Of a stretch of DNA of 64,000 bases, positions 1-12,385 are shown piece after piece. The notes below the pieces were generated by a model. The model made no database searches. It was not told the origin of the DNA and was given only the letters and a program-made list of their open reading frames with translations. Location: the NCBI GenBank assembly GCA_009746045.1, contig RPFO01000167.1, positions 849,431-913,430 of the forward strand, given 5' to 3'. This DNA is from Mesostigma viride. Taxonomy: Eukaryota > Streptophyta > Mesostigmatophyceae > Mesostigmatales > Mesostigmataceae. Position numbers and translations under genes: made by a program. The number at the start of each line of letters is the position of its first letter. Within the stretch, counting starts at the first letter, position 1.

Positions 1-280
1 CGATCATGAACGGATAGCCCCCAACGATCATGAACGGATAGCCCCCAACGATCATGAACGGATAGCCCCCAGCGATCATGAAGTGATAGCCCCCAACGAT
101 CATGAACGGATAGCCCCCAACGATCATGAACGGATAGCCCCCAACGATCATGAAGTGATAGCCCCCAGCGATCATGAACGGATAGCCCCCAACGATCATG
201 AACGGATAGACCCCAACGATCATGAATGGATAGCCCCCAACGATCATGAACGGATAGCCCCCAACGATCATGAACGGATA
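1..280. repeat. 24-bp minisatellite, about 11.5 copies
   Basis: A 24-bp unit beginning CGATCATGAACGGATAGCCC is repeated head to tail from the first base, with a few variants (GAAGTGATAG for GAACGGATAG, AGCGATC for AACGATC). The array continues left of the window. It lies just upstream of the first recognisable COQ2 exon, so it is probably intronic. The unit length is a multiple of three, which creates an open frame (IAPNDHER repeats); I see no reason to think it is translated. Confidence 0.93.
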
Positions 281-424
281 GTTTCAACTTTTTCAGCTGC
301 TATAAACTTGCTGGCCAAAAGTACGTACCAGAAGCTGATGAGATGTCAACGATTGTCTTCCATAAATTTTCGTGATAACCGGACCACCACCGCCGCCACA
401 CCCACACCCACGGGCGTGCCCCAG

Positions 425-3400
425 GTGGAGCGCACCAAGACTCGCCCGCTGGCCAGCGGCGAGCTGACCATGTGGCAGGCGACCGTGTTTCTGGGCGGCA
501 TCCTAACTGCGGGGCTGGGCATCTTGCTGCAGCTGAACACGTACAGGTGTGTTTGGGGGAGGGGAGGGAGGGGGATGGCGTGGGCCAGTGAAAGGATGTA
601 GTATAATAAGGCGATAGGGCGGTAGGGTGATAAGGTGATAGATGATGGGGAAACAGGGCGATAGGGCGGTAGGCCACCCTAGTAGGCCGGGCAATGGGGT
701 GGGTGATCTTGCTGCGGTTCAGTTGCCTCTTCCTCTGGGTCAGCGATGTTGTCGCGAGCGTCGCCACCAAAAGCTGCTCTCACTGCTTATTTGCACGTAG
801 TCTGCACACCCTCCGCGTGGCTCGTAGCTTGCCCACGTGGCATGCGCATGGTGAACTCTTTGGGGGGATTAGCGGGCGTATGGCCTTTGCTCTACCACAC
901 ACGTCACACCCATAGAAAAACGGGAAGCTGGCCACAGTTAAGGGTTGCCACAGTTAGGGGCAGCCTTGCGAAGGAATCGTGTCACACTGTCATCGAACGG
1001 TCTCAGTGCGTGATGATGTCTTCCTGGTGTGGCCTTCGTGTGCGCAATGTGATGATGCTAGCGCGCATTCTACACATGCATGCATGCATGCATTCATGCA
1101 TGACCCTGTGCACTTCTTTCCCTTGATGGGCGCCTCCTTGACCCCCTTGCTTTGGCCTCAAACCCCCGCCAACCTTCTCCCCCCCCTGACGTTTGTAAGC
1201 TTGGCCAATCCAACCGTTTCGGAAGTGGCTGCCTTTCCAAGCAGTTAAGTATGGCACCCCTTGGTCACTGGACCGGTCACTGTGACCCGTTGGTGGTTGC
1301 CTTGCCAAGCTAAAGAATGGCACCCCTTGGTCACTGGACCGGTCACTGTGACCCGTTGGTGGTTGCCTTGCCAAGCTAAAGAATGGCACCCCTTGGTCAC
1401 TGGACCGGTCACTGTGACCCTTTGGTGGTTGCCTTGCCAAGCTAAAGAATGCTACCACCAGCTAAATAAAGCTTTTTTTTTGTTTCTTGCCGTACTGTTT
1501 TCTTCCATCGCGCCCTTTTCGCAGCATCCTGCTGGGCGCTTCCTCGCTACTGCTAGTCGTCACCTACCCACTGATGAAGCGCGTCACCTTCTGGGTAGGT
1601 TCTTTCTGTTCTGGCAACCACGAGCTTGCGGGAGCTTGCCTTCCTCGCACACGGCACCGCCGCGCACACGCTGGTTGCTAGCACACGCTGCACACCCTAG
1701 CACGCGCTGCACACCCTAGCACACACTTAGCACACTCTGGTTGCTAGCACACACTGGTTGCTAGCACACGCTGCCCACCCTAGCACGCGGCACTGGGAGT
1801 CTGCTGTGTTCCGCCCGACTCAAGCGGTTTCTTTAAAGCGAACGCTTATGGATCTTTTCCACCCCTCCATCCCCTCTTCTCCTCTTCTCCTCTTCGTGCC
1901 CTTGCCCCCTTGTCCCCTCCTCACCCCATTGCCCCTCATCTCCTTGGCCCCTTGTTTCCCTCCCCCTCCCTCTGTCACCCCAGCCGCAAGCCTACCTGGG
2001 CCTCACCTTCAACTGGGGTGCACTTCTCGGCTGGGCAGCTGTCCATGGCAGCATCCACTGGCCCGCCGTGCTCCCCCTCTACGGTGCTGGCGTGTGCTGG
2101 ACGCTGGTTTACGACACCATCTACGCGCACCAGGTGGGGCCACCGTGCCGTGCCGCTCGCATGGCCGACATAATGCCACGGCAACCGGCTAACTATTTGT
2201 AGTAATGTTAGTATTCTGTTACGGGTAGTAGATAGTGGTAGGACAACAATTTGTTTTGGTATTACAAGTAAACCGTGTACTCCACTGTTCACGTTGCCGC
2301 CCATGCTTTCAAGGAATTGGAAAAATTGTAATATCTCCGCATTGATGACCACGCCGTATCTTCAAATGGGGCGGCATCAGATAGCCACACCCTCCCTCCC
2401 ATGCCACTCTGTAGCTTGGCGTGGCGGGCGTGCACGGTATGCTTGGCAGGGGGCTGGGGGCGCCGAAGAGCCCACCACCCCTTTGACAAACATTTGATTC
2501 ATTGCCAGTTTTAAGCTAGTTGCCAGCTTTCAGCGCACAGGCAAACCCATATGATTTGTTACAGCGCCCCATAACGTGCTTGCTGCAGTAATCATATGGT
2601 GTCGCGTGGAACCAGTCATGTCACATGGCCCTGCTCTAGCCCTATGGTCCTTCTCTACCCGTTTCTCTCCATTTCTCTACCATGTTCCTTTCGTTTCTCT
2701 ACCCTTTCCCCACCACTCCCCTACCACTCATCCAACCTTCCCCTACCACTTGTCGACCACTCCCCTACCACTCATCCTCCGTCTCTCTACCCTTCATCCA
2801 CCCTTCCCCCATCATTCCTCCACCAATCCTCTACCACTTATTTTCACCACTGGCATCACAGGACAAGGAGGACGATGCTCGCGTGAACGTGAAGTCGACC
2901 GCGCTGCGCTTCGGCGACGCCACCCAAGCGTGGCTCACCGGGTTCGCGGGCCTGACCTGGCTGGGGCTGGGGGTGGCCGGAATGCAGACTGATGCAGGTA
3001 AGGGTGGCTGCATACTACGCTACTGTTTCACCACCCTCATGATTTCTAAGGTACAACTAGTACAAGCGGCCTTTTTTAGTATTACCAGCACTACTTTTGA
3101 TGTTAAGGTATAGTGTGCTTTTCTAAGGCTAGGTTCATGCAGACAGCTGGTAGGTTTTTTCCTTCCTCTGTTTTTGTGCTCCGCTCGCCCCGCTCACCTC
3201 CCTGCCAGGATAGATAGGCAATGCAGAGTTAGGGCCGTCTGGTTTCTACATCAAGTATTCAAGCGAACTTGACATTGAAGTTTCGAACTTCGCATTTCTT
3301 AAGCGCGCTTGATACGAACTTTCGAACTTTCGAATTTTTTAAAGCGCTTTCGACATCGATCTTAACATCGGACTTCTGTGATCAGTATCAGGTACTCCAT

Positions 3401-4869
3401 GGCACTCCATGCCAGTTGGGCATATTCAATAGGCTTTGGGCATATTCAATAGACTTATTGCTTGTCAGTCGGTGGTATTGTCAGATTTATCTGGGTCTGA
3501 GCAATGGCAGCGGCTGGCCCTTCACAAGCACGGGCCCCTCAGTTAACAGTCGCTTGCTTGACATAGCGCCAAAGGTTGTCACACGTGCAGAGCACACCAG
3601 CAGAGCACACCAGTAGAGCACACCAGTAGAGCACACCAGCAGAGCACACGTGCAGAGCACACCAGTAGAGCACACGTGCAGAGCACACCAGCAGAGCAAA
3701 CCAGCAGAGCACACGTGCAGAGCACACCAGTAGAGCACACGTGCAGAGCACACCAGTAGAGCACACCAGTAGAGCACACCAGCAGAGCACACCAGCAGAG
3801 CACACCAGTAGAGCATACGTTTCTGTTCGTGTATTGCCAGAGCTCGGAGGGTAAGCCTGGCAGGGTCAGCCTGGCAGAGAAGCTGCAAAATCGCAAGTGC
3901 TGGCAGGGCAAGATCCTCCTATGCTCTCTGTACATGCTCTTTGTCTATAGCTCTCTGTTTAATGGTGGTTATCAAATGCTCCCTATCCCATGCTCTCAAT
4001 CGAGTACCCTCGGTATGGCTCCCTGTGTGCAACATGCAGTCCATGGTCATTATTGACAAAAGTAATAATGTTCTTTGCCGTTTTTCTCCTTCGCTCATCG
4101 GCACATCTTGCAGGGTGGCCCTACTTCCTGGGCACGTCCCTGGCGTGCGGCCATCTCGCCTGGCAGATCGCCACGGTGGACCTGGACAACAAGGCCGACT
4201 GCGCCGCCAAGTAAGCAAGAGCTGCTGTACTAGCTTGTATCAAGTGAGACAACTACTGGACGCGTGGCGGTCCAACGTCGAGTGAGGACTAGAGCAGCTG
4301 TCTGAGGGGAAAGGCGCGAAAAACGTGGAAGCCGCGTGGCTGTATGTAGGAAGACCTGCATGGAGGGAGGCAAGGAGCATGAAGCAATCCGGCAATTACT
4401 GGCGAGCCACAGCACCACCAAACACGTGTATCGCCATAAATGATTCCGCGACATACTGCTTGCGTGCGTACCCCACTCGTCTATGGGAATCGACACCAAG
4501 CTGTTCGCGAGGTAACGCTCCAGGTTGAGGCTAGCAAGTAGCAACCATATGATGTCGTTGTATACCGTCGAGTCAAGCAGCAAATAGTAAACTACATGCT
4601 GCCGAGTGCCGGTAGGCGAAACGATGTGTTGTATACATCGATTTACTTCCGATGATGGTTGCTTGGGATGGTGAGGCCAGCACCAACTATTCACGTGGTA
4701 CTCGTAGTCATTCTTGTGACACATTAACCATTTATTATGCCCGCGTTGTCTCAACTTGCTTGTGCTGCCCGCTTACCTGCCCATTTGGATTTGCAGGTTT
4801 GCGTCCAACAAGTGGTTCGGTGCCTCGGTGTTTGCTGCAACGGCCTTGGGAAAGCTTGTTGGAGTATAA
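425..4869 (+). CDS. COQ2: 4-hydroxybenzoate polyprenyltransferase, 3' half (six exons)
   Basis: UbiA-family membrane enzyme that attaches the polyprenyl tail to 4-hydroxybenzoate in mitochondrial ubiquinone synthesis. Exons by GT-AG and phase: 425-546, 1525-1594, 1984-2133, 2862-2997, 4114-4210, 4797-4869 (TAA). They join in frame to 215 residues. Family signatures appear in the usual order: [62 protein letters not shown], the second Asp-rich motif in [13 protein letters not shown], then [10 protein letters not shown]. The C-terminus (ADCAAKF..NKWFG) matches the end of eukaryotic COQ2. The mitochondrial presequence and the first motif (NDxxDxxxD) must be encoded left of the window. Introns are 300-1100 bp and minisatellite-rich. 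The first listed exon could start a little earlier, but the acceptor at 422-424 keeps the family alignment. Gene identity is firm; expression is not shown by sequence. Confidence 0.93.
1257..1450. repeat. 66-bp tandem repeat x3 in COQ2 intron 1
   Basis: Three nearly identical 66-bp units contain the short inverted repeat GGTCACTGTGACC. The array lies wholly inside the intron 547-1524. Further 3' (about 1680-1795, in the next intron) a looser array built on GCACACGCTGCACACCCTAG is seen. Confidence 0.9.
3587..3816. repeat. 14-15-bp minisatellite (AGAGCACACCAGTAG-type)
   Basis: About sixteen tandem units alternate AGAGCACACCAGYAG with a shorter AGAGCACACGTGC variant. It lies inside the COQ2 intron 2998-4113. 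Open frames across it on the minus strand are repeat translations (ALLVCS). Confidence 0.93.
4239..4400. repeat. Dispersed repeat shared with 46303-46450
   Basis: From AAGTGAGACAACTACTGGAC onward, about 150 bp match 46303-46450 at moderate identity in the same orientation, ending in the shared AGGAAGACCTGCATGGAGGG. On the minus strand both read a related peptide (PSMQVFL..), so they look like two 5'-truncated relics of one retrotransposon, with the conserved end at AGTTGTCTCACTT. The copy here lies in the last COQ2 intron (4211-4796). Confidence 0.7.
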
Positions 4870-5104
4870 GCCTGGTAGCTCCTGGATGTCACTAGGACGG
4901 ACATTCCTTATTTATTACACCCCATTTTCTGCTTACTATTTATGAGGGACTTTTCTACAGCCCCACGATCGTACTTAGAGCTGTGGTAACTGATATAGTG
5001 ATATTGATAACTAGAAGAGCCAGTGCTGCGTGCAGGGCGTGATAGGCCTGCCAGGCTGTCTAAGTGGGGCAGGGAGACATATGGTTCCATGGGCTGTCAA
5101 ATGT

Positions 5105-5440
5105 CCATTAATTAATTAATCAATTAATTAAACTCGTGCCCCCGTTGGGGAGTCACGGGGCACCGGCCGAAGTGCTTTTAATCCCTGTGGGTGCACAACA
5201 GGAAGAAAGGGCAGAGACCCCCTTTCTCCTTCATGCCAGAGGCATGGCACAGCAGCAATAGGACACGATAGACGATCCGGCAAGTTCTGTGGGTGCAATA
5301 AGACCCATGTTAGCATATCATAACAAGGATTCTCCCGATTTCTGGTCTGCGCTGGTTGTCTCCTTGATATCATAACAAGGAGTGTGGGCAAGTAATCTGA
5401 TCATAGCCAGGACGTACCATGGCTGTACACAGGCTAAGCT
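5105..5440. mobile_element. TTAA-bordered hairpin repeat, subfamily B (copy 1)
   Basis: A TTAATTAA array (5105-5131) is followed by ACTCGTGCCCCCGTTGGGGA and a roughly 280-bp body that recurs at 14130-14395. Near the border lies an imperfect hairpin (GTGC-CCC..GGG-GCAC). This copy carries a 37-bp insertion (5330-5366) absent from the second copy. No coding capacity; probably a non-autonomous element or the end of a larger one. Confidence 0.65.
5330..5366 (+). mobile_element. 37-bp retrotransposon 3'-end insertion with 15-bp target duplication
   Basis: The insert starts TTCTCCCGATTTCTGG and ends GGTTGTCTCCTTG. It is flanked by perfect 15-bp direct repeats ATATCATAACAAGGA (5315-5329 and 5367-5381). 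The homologous element copy near 14330 has only one version of the target (CATAACACTAGGAG), giving an empty site. Other copies of the same family share this 3' end but differ in 5' extent, the mark of 5' truncation during target-primed reverse transcription. Confidence 0.85.
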
Positions 5441-5567
5441 AAGGCTTGGCTGGTTGTGTACCGTGCGTTAGCGGGCACGTGACTAGGTATGGTGGCTCGG
5501 CTAGCTGGGCAAACATTCTAGGCATGGCTGCCATGGCGGCAGTGACTACCAATGATTCAAGCTAGGG

Positions 5568-6315
5568 CTATTCTAGCCCGCAGGGGGCAACCACATCTTG
5601 TGGTTGCATGATCATCAGGTCCCCGCCCCTCCAGTACACCTTGGGCTTCTGGGGGTCCTGCTTGTGGCGGAGATATTCCGGCCACAGGTCGCGTCGCTGC
5701 TGCTGCTGAGCGGGGGTCAGGTCGTTGTCCAGCGTCCAGGTGAGGTCGTGCAACCTCTTGCGACGAGAGAGGAACCGCTGCTTGTCCTCAGGGGAGGGGA
5801 AGGTGAGCAGGACTGGTGGGGGAGCCGCCTTGTCCCGTGAGTGGGGAAGGCGCGGTGGCACCCGCGCAGTTCTACCTCACCTACAAGGCCCATGAGGGTA
5901 AGAAGCTGGTTCTTGAGCTCGTCGGCAAGGGTAGTTGACGTGACTCACTTGGCTTCTGGGGGAAGCGAAGCAGCACCACTCGACACTCGCGGCGAGCGCG
6001 GTCGGTGGCCTCCCGTTGTTCGGCCTGGCGGTGGTCCTCCAGCTCCTGGAGTTTCGTGGCGATGGCGTCAGTGGTTGAGGCGGTCGCTGACCGCAGCAGG
6101 TCCGCGTATAGGAGAGTGGCGGGAGGTCGCCAGCATCCTGCCGGGGTGGCTGGGCTGCGATCGATGGTGGCCGTCTGCTCCGCTATCTTTGGGACCTGTG
6201 TGGCCAGGGCCTCGGATGTCCATGGACAGCGATCAAGAGGGAAAACTATAGGTCGATAGTTTTCCCGCAGTGCCCCTTGCAGCCAATAGACCGCCTGCAG
6301 GGCATATGCATGCAA
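5568..6315 (-). pseudogene. LINE ORF1 (L1-type RRM protein) relic
   Basis: Two overlapping minus-strand open frames. The upstream one (6315 to 5881) has a charged, Gln-rich, coiled-coil-like stretch (KLQELEDHRQAEQREATDRA) then RRECRVVLLRFPQKP. The downstream one (5861 to 5568) continues with APPPVLLTFPSPEDKQRFL, LDNDLTPAQQQQRRDLWPEY and a YWRGGDLMI end. This order (coiled coil, RRM-like core, 'LTP..Q..RR.LWP', 'RW(R)GD.L') is that of L1-type ORF1 nucleic-acid chaperones. A frameshift near 5860-5900 breaks it. No reverse transcriptase frame follows, so it is a dead fragment. Confidence 0.7.
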
Positions 6316-6626
6316 TGCTTCTTGGAGGTGGCCCGCCTGAAAGTCGTCGCTGACATGTGGGTTAGATACCTAGCTGGCCATTCGATCCAAGAATTGATCT
6401 ACTGAAGCCCTGTTGTTGTTGTTGTTGTGTATGAATTAGGGACGGACCCTGCTGTTGGTCTGTACCTTTTGACTCTCCCAGTGGCTAGCTAGGACGGCAC
6501 ATGCAATGAAATTTGAATTCAATACAAGGCGCTAGACAGGACCCCTAGGGTAGAGAGCTTAATTAGAATAGGGTTGGCTTGATGTTGTAGATAGATTAGA
6601 CCGGTAGGATTAATTAATTAATTAAA

Positions 6627-6682
6627 AGACACGTGACTGCGTCACGTGAGCATAAGTCCTCAGTGGGAGGGGAACATGGGAT
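6627..6682. repeat. 56-bp terminal inverted repeat D, left copy
   Basis: Begins AGACACGTGACTGCGTCACG directly after a TTAATTAATTAATTAA array (6610-6626). Its inverted partner is 21923-21978, again bordered by a TTAATT array; 54 of 56 bases match. The first 21 bases hold an internal near-palindrome (CACGTGAC..GTCACGTG). The two ends lie 15.3 kb apart, because other elements sit between them or because they belong to separate insertions. Confidence 0.8.
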
Positions 6683-6714
6683 TGTTCACATGTGACCGGT
6701 AGGATTGTGTGTCC

Positions 6715-7322
6715 CCATCCATCCATCCATCCATCCATCCATCCATCCATCCATCCATCCATCCATCCATCCATCCATCCATCCATCCATCCATCCATCC
6801 ATCCATCCATCCATCCATCCATCCATCCATCCATCCATCCATCCATCCATCCATCCATCCATCCATCCATCCATCCATCCATCCATCCATCCATCCATCC
6901 ATCCATCCATCCATCCATCCATCCATCCATCCATCCATCCATCCATCCATCCATCCATCCATCCATCCATCCATCCATCCATCCATCCATCCATCCATCC
7001 ATCCATCCATCCATCCATCCATCCATCCATCCATCCATCCATCCATCCATCCATCCATCCATCCATCCATCCATCCATCCATCCATCCATCCATCCATCC
7101 ATCCATCCATCCATCCATCCATCCATCCATCCATCCATCCATCCATCCATCCATCCATCCATCCATCCATCCATCCATCCATCCATCCATCCATCCATCC
7201 ATCCATCCATCCATCCATCCATCCATCCATCCATCCATGCATCCATCCATCCATCCATCCATCCATCCATCCATCCATCCATCCATCCATCCATCCATCC
7301 ATCCATCCATCCATCCATCCAT
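6715..7322. repeat. (ATCC)n array, about 152 copies
   Basis: Pure tetranucleotide apart from one ATGC at 7238-7241. It is preceded by GACCGGTAGGATTGTGTGTC, a version of the sequence before the short CATCC run at 35290-35330, and interrupted on the right by the CACTA-type element. Open frames on either strand (HPSI, DGWM repeats) are artefacts of the array. Confidence 0.97.
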
Positions 7323-7378
7323 CACTATACTTTTCGTCCGAGGGTAGTAAAAAGGATCCGAGGCGTAAATTACGAGGT

Positions 7379-7665
7379 GGTAATTTACGGCACAGACTAC
7401 TCTTACCGTTTGTATAAGAGTTCGGATCTTTCTCGTAAGCTACGAGTTAGATCCGAGGTAAGATCCGACGTCGTAATTTACGAGGTAGTAATTTACGAGG
7501 TAGTAATTTACGAGGTAGTAATTTACGAGGTAGTAATGTACGAGGTAGTAATGTACGAGGTAGTAATGTACGAGGTAGTAATTTACGAGGTAGTAAGGTA
7601 CGAGGTAGTAATTTGCGAGGTAGTAATTTACGAGTTGGTAATTTACGATCCCGGTACTCGGTCCC
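7379..7665. repeat. Left subterminal repeats of the CACTA-type element
   Basis: A 15-bp unit GAGGTAGTAATTTAC recurs about a dozen times between 7480 and 7640, with looser copies of GTAATTTACG on both sides. The matching right end (18880-19070) carries GGTAATTTAC, GGTAATGTAC and GTAACGTTAC words in less regular form. In plant CACTA elements such motifs bind the accessory transposase protein (TnpA-like); that role here is inferred. Confidence 0.75.
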
Positions 7666-8364
7666 GTAGGTTACGACGTCGTATGCTTCTCGCGTACACT
7701 ACCGGTACTACAATCATGTCGCTATGTCGTTCTGAATTGCAGTACGCATGTCACTTATCAGAATTTCACTTTGATTTCACTTATCATTTCGGTCAACCTA
7801 ACCCCTAACACCCATTTACCCGGGGGAAAAAAATGAATGGCATTTGCAGCAAGGCTCATGCAAGACGAGTTCCTATTTCATAAAAAATTTCATTATTAAA
7901 TGCAGGATTACATGTCATGCACAAAAATCCAACGCCTTCACAGAAAATAGCATATCAAGTCTTCTGACGACAATATCAAGTCAATATCAAATTCGTGGCT
8001 TCTCTTCGTGGCTTGAAATACTGTTTCCATGCGGTGCTTAGGACAGCTCCGGGGATGTCGGCACCGCACAGAAGCTCCATCCGGGAGCAAGTGCGCCGGG
8101 GGAAGATGTTGTACATCCAGAGCTCGATATGTGCGGGAAGCCGTCGTGTTGGAAACCGAGGTGTCTGCACATAATTCCGCGCGCAGGCAGCTTGTGCCTT
8201 TACGGGGGAAGACCTGCGACACAAAAACCGTGTCCGGACAATGCAATACGGAGAAATGGCAACGGCAGATGGAGTCGGCTAAGGCCGCTTGTAAGGAAAG
8301 TGATTTTTAATGCACGAATAAATGTATAATGCATGCTACATCGCCATCGCTTGGGCGGTGAAAA

Positions 8365-9235
8365 GACAAGGACCAACCACATGCCCCCACCTACCCTTCG
8401 TGCATCCCGCCCTTGACGAGGCACAACCATGTGCCCCCACCTACCCTTTGTGCGTCCCTCCCTTGACAAGAAACAAGCACGTGCACCTATCTAACCTTTG
8501 TGCATCCCTTCCTTGGCAAGGAACAAGCACACCCACCCACCTACTCCACATGCATCCCTCCCTTGACAAGGAACAAGCACGATCACCCAGCTACCCACTA
8601 GCACGGCAGCAAGGCAGACCTTACAATGGCAAGTGATGTTTATCGGTAGAAACTGTTAGACAACTAGCAAACGAGCCAGCCGGTGAAGAGCAAGGCACGC
8701 ATGCAAGGAATTTGTCGTTGCCTATGTCTACGCTTGTGTTTGTCACTGCAGTTGAAATCTGCATTTGCATCAGCAGGCCCGATCGAACCCCATGTCGCCA
8801 CCCGCATTTCCACTTATACTTCACGGCCCCTTATTCTTCTCTTGTGCCTGCCTTTGCCCTAACTGTTACCCTAGCATCTGCCCTTGCCCCTATCCTTTGA
8901 TCCCCAGTGTTTGCCGTTGCCCTCATCCTTTCCCTAGTGCCTGCCCTTGTCTTCATCTTTTCCCTTGTGCCTGCCCTTGCCCTTGTCCGTTCCCTCGTGC
9001 TTGACTTGTCCTAATCTCTTTCCCTTGCGCCTGCCCTTGCCCTTATCCGCTTCCCTTGTGCCTGCCCCTGCCCTTGCCCTTGTCATTTCCCTTGAGCCTG
9101 CCCTTTTGGCAAGCACAAGTGCCTTTGTCCTTTCCTTGGCCTTGTGCTTGCTCTTCCAGTTTCCCTTTCCTTTGCTCGTGCGGTTGCCTTTGCTCTTACC
9201 CGGGTGCTTGCCCTTGCCGTTTGCAAGCTGCATTA
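8365..9235. repeat. Degenerate tandem repeats (57-bp type, then CCCTTG-rich)
   Basis: 8365-8610 holds about four diverged units of roughly 57 bp built on CCCTTGACAAGGAACAAGCAC. 8860-9235 is a pyrimidine-rich run of CCCTTGTGCCTGCCCTTGCC-type words. No gene is seen here. Confidence 0.8.
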
Positions 9236-9239
9236 TTGT

Positions 9240-10118
<879 letters not shown>

Positions 10119-11094
10119 GAGAAGTGCGGGTGGGGGTGGGAGAGGTGGGATGGAAGATTCACTACGTTAGCAGGCGACTAAACTGCTACAATGACACAAA
10201 ACCACGGAGCTAGGCCCTTCACTCCATCAGATCAGAGTGAAAACCCATGTTGAAACTGGGACAAATGCCATTAGAATGTTACTATGACCGTGGCTAGTAA
10301 ACGTGAATTGACACCCAGGTTGTGACTTCAACGATTGGAGGCAACCTTGCCAAGTCTCCCAAATGCAGTCGGCTAGACAAGCTTCACAAAAAACGCAGCA
10401 AACATGTTAACGTTGCTAATATTCCAACGACGCGCATCCGCAGTCCGGCTGCCAATGAAGTCTTCTTGGTCGCCAGCTGTGCACAGAGGAGTAACCGCTA
10501 GAGACGCCAATTTGCGAACAACTCATTACAATTACAAAGCGCAGGAAGCAGATGGCTATGCATCAACAATTACTTCCGCTCGCCCTCGTATTTAGCCAGG
10601 TCTATCTGCCCAAACTGGGTAAATGTTTTGCGATCGGTGAAATTGGCACTCTAGTGACTTACTTTCCCAGAAAGTGTCCATTCACACGACAACCGACTCA
10701 CGCTCACACGTCGTGAGGAGTTGCCGATAGGATAAAGAAGCCGAACGATGAATTGCTGTACATAAATGCCACGCTAACGGCGTCGTGAACTGACTTCTTG
10801 CAATCACGATTGAAGTGCCCGGCCCAACAACAAATTGGCGACACACGACCCCGCAACTGGAAAAGAATTCTGGCCACATTGATATACATCGGTTTGATAA
10901 AGTAAAACCTCGCATTCGGTTCTGGCTAGCCTCAAACGCATGCGCCTTGAAACCTTTATCCTCCTGGCGGCCACAGTTTCTCGGTTCTCTTGTTCCGTTG
11001 GTCGTGCCGCTAGCGTGCCAGCCGCTCCAGTCCCTAAAATTCAAATTCGTGTTGTTCGAGAAAACGTTGTCGGGTCGGCGACGGCACGATGCCG

Positions 11095-11650
11095 GGCCGG
11101 GCTGCATGGGCCATGGAGGGTGGTGGTACACAAATACCGTACAGGTGGTACCATACACAACTGCAGCCAGGACAACAGCCGGGCGCTGCGTACCTGCCGT
11201 GGGAAGGAGGGGGTGGTACACAAATACCGTACAGGTGGTACACAACTGCAGCCAGCACAACAGCGAGTCGCTGCGTACCTGCCGTGGGAAGGAGGGAGGT
11301 GGTACACAAAAACCGTACAGGTGGTACACAACTGCAGCCAGCACAACAGCGAGTCGCTGCGTACCTGCCGTGGGAAGGAGGGAGGTGGTACACAAAAACC
11401 GTACAGGTGGTACACAACTGCAGCCAGCACAACAGCGAGTCGCTGCGTACCTGCCGTGGGAAGGAGGGGGTGGTACACAAATACCGTACAGGTGGTACAC
11501 AACTGCAGCCAGCACAACAGCGAGTCGCTGCGTACCTGCCGTGGGAAGGAGGGAGGTGGTACACAAAAACCGTACAGGTGGTACACAACTGCAGCCAGCA
11601 CAACAGCGAGTCGCTGCGTACCTGCCGTGGGAAGGAGGGGGTGCTACACA
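11095..11650. repeat. 86-bp tandem repeat, about 6.5 copies, two alternating variants
   Basis: Unit of 85-86 bp contains GGTACACAACTGCAGCCAGC and GAGTCGCTGCGTACCTGCCG. Units carry either ACAAATACCGTACAG or ACAAAAACCGTACAG, in the order ATAC, ATAC, AAAC, AAAC, ATAC, AAAC. The 86-bp period is not a multiple of three, so the long frames across it change reading with each unit. Confidence 0.93.
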
Positions 11651-11689
11651 AATATCCGACCTATATATTAGCGATAGCCGCCGCCTATT

Positions 11690-12385
11690 AAACAGGTCCT
11701 ATTCATCACGAGCGTCAACGCCCCGTCATCGCCCCGTCATCGCCCGGCCGAGGGCCTTAACCTGTTAACTGTTTATTCGGAGTGATAGTCAACGACCTAT
11801 ACTACCAATAGCTGCCGCATATCAAACATCGGTTTTTCATCGGGCCCGTCGAGGGCGATGACGGTGACGGTCGTCACCGTCATCGCCCTCGACGGGCCAA
11901 CATCTAAACTCTTCTCTTAATCAACAATCTATATTACCAATAGCCGCCGCCTATCAAACAGATCCTATTCATCACGCGCGTCAACGCCCCGTCATCGCCC
12001 CGTCATCGCCCCGTGATCGCCATGCCGAGCCAGCCGAGGGCCAACCTCTTAACTCTTTACATTTGTATTCGGAGTAGTAGTCAACGACCTATATTACCAA
12101 TAGCCGCCGCATATCAAAAAGGTCGTATTCATGACGCCCGTCGAGGGCGATGACGGTGACGCCGTCACCGTCATCGCCCACGGGCCAACATCTAAACTCT
12201 TCTCTTAATCAACAATCTATATTACCAATAGCCGCCGCCTGTCAAACAGATCCTATTCATCACGCGCGTCAACGCCCCGTCATCGCCCCGTCATCGCCCC
12301 GTCATCGCTCCGTGATCGCCATGCCGACTGCCGAGGGCCAACCTCTTAACTCTTTATTCGGAGTAATAGTTAACTGCCGGCATTG
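11690..12385. repeat. About 290-bp tandem duplication with internal perfect palindromes
   Basis: Two and a half diverged copies share TATTACCAATAGCCGCCGCC, CCCCGTCATCGCCCCGTCAT and a TATTCGGAGTA box. Each complete copy has a strong inverted repeat: 11843-11898 with 27-bp arms and only 2 central bases, and 12144-12178 with 16-bp arms. The CGTCATCGC words also form a short direct array within each unit. Confidence 0.88.

Noticed and set aside
6622..7417. Long open frames reading HPSI or DGWM repeats
   Set aside because: Direct translation of (ATCC)n/(GGAT)n in all frames; the same holds at 14410-15174, 15751-15953 and 19127-19228.
11095..11650. CRISPR-like array (86-bp periodic repeats)
   Set aside because: Whole units are repeated with no unique spacers, in a eukaryotic setting; the same applies to the other tandem arrays.
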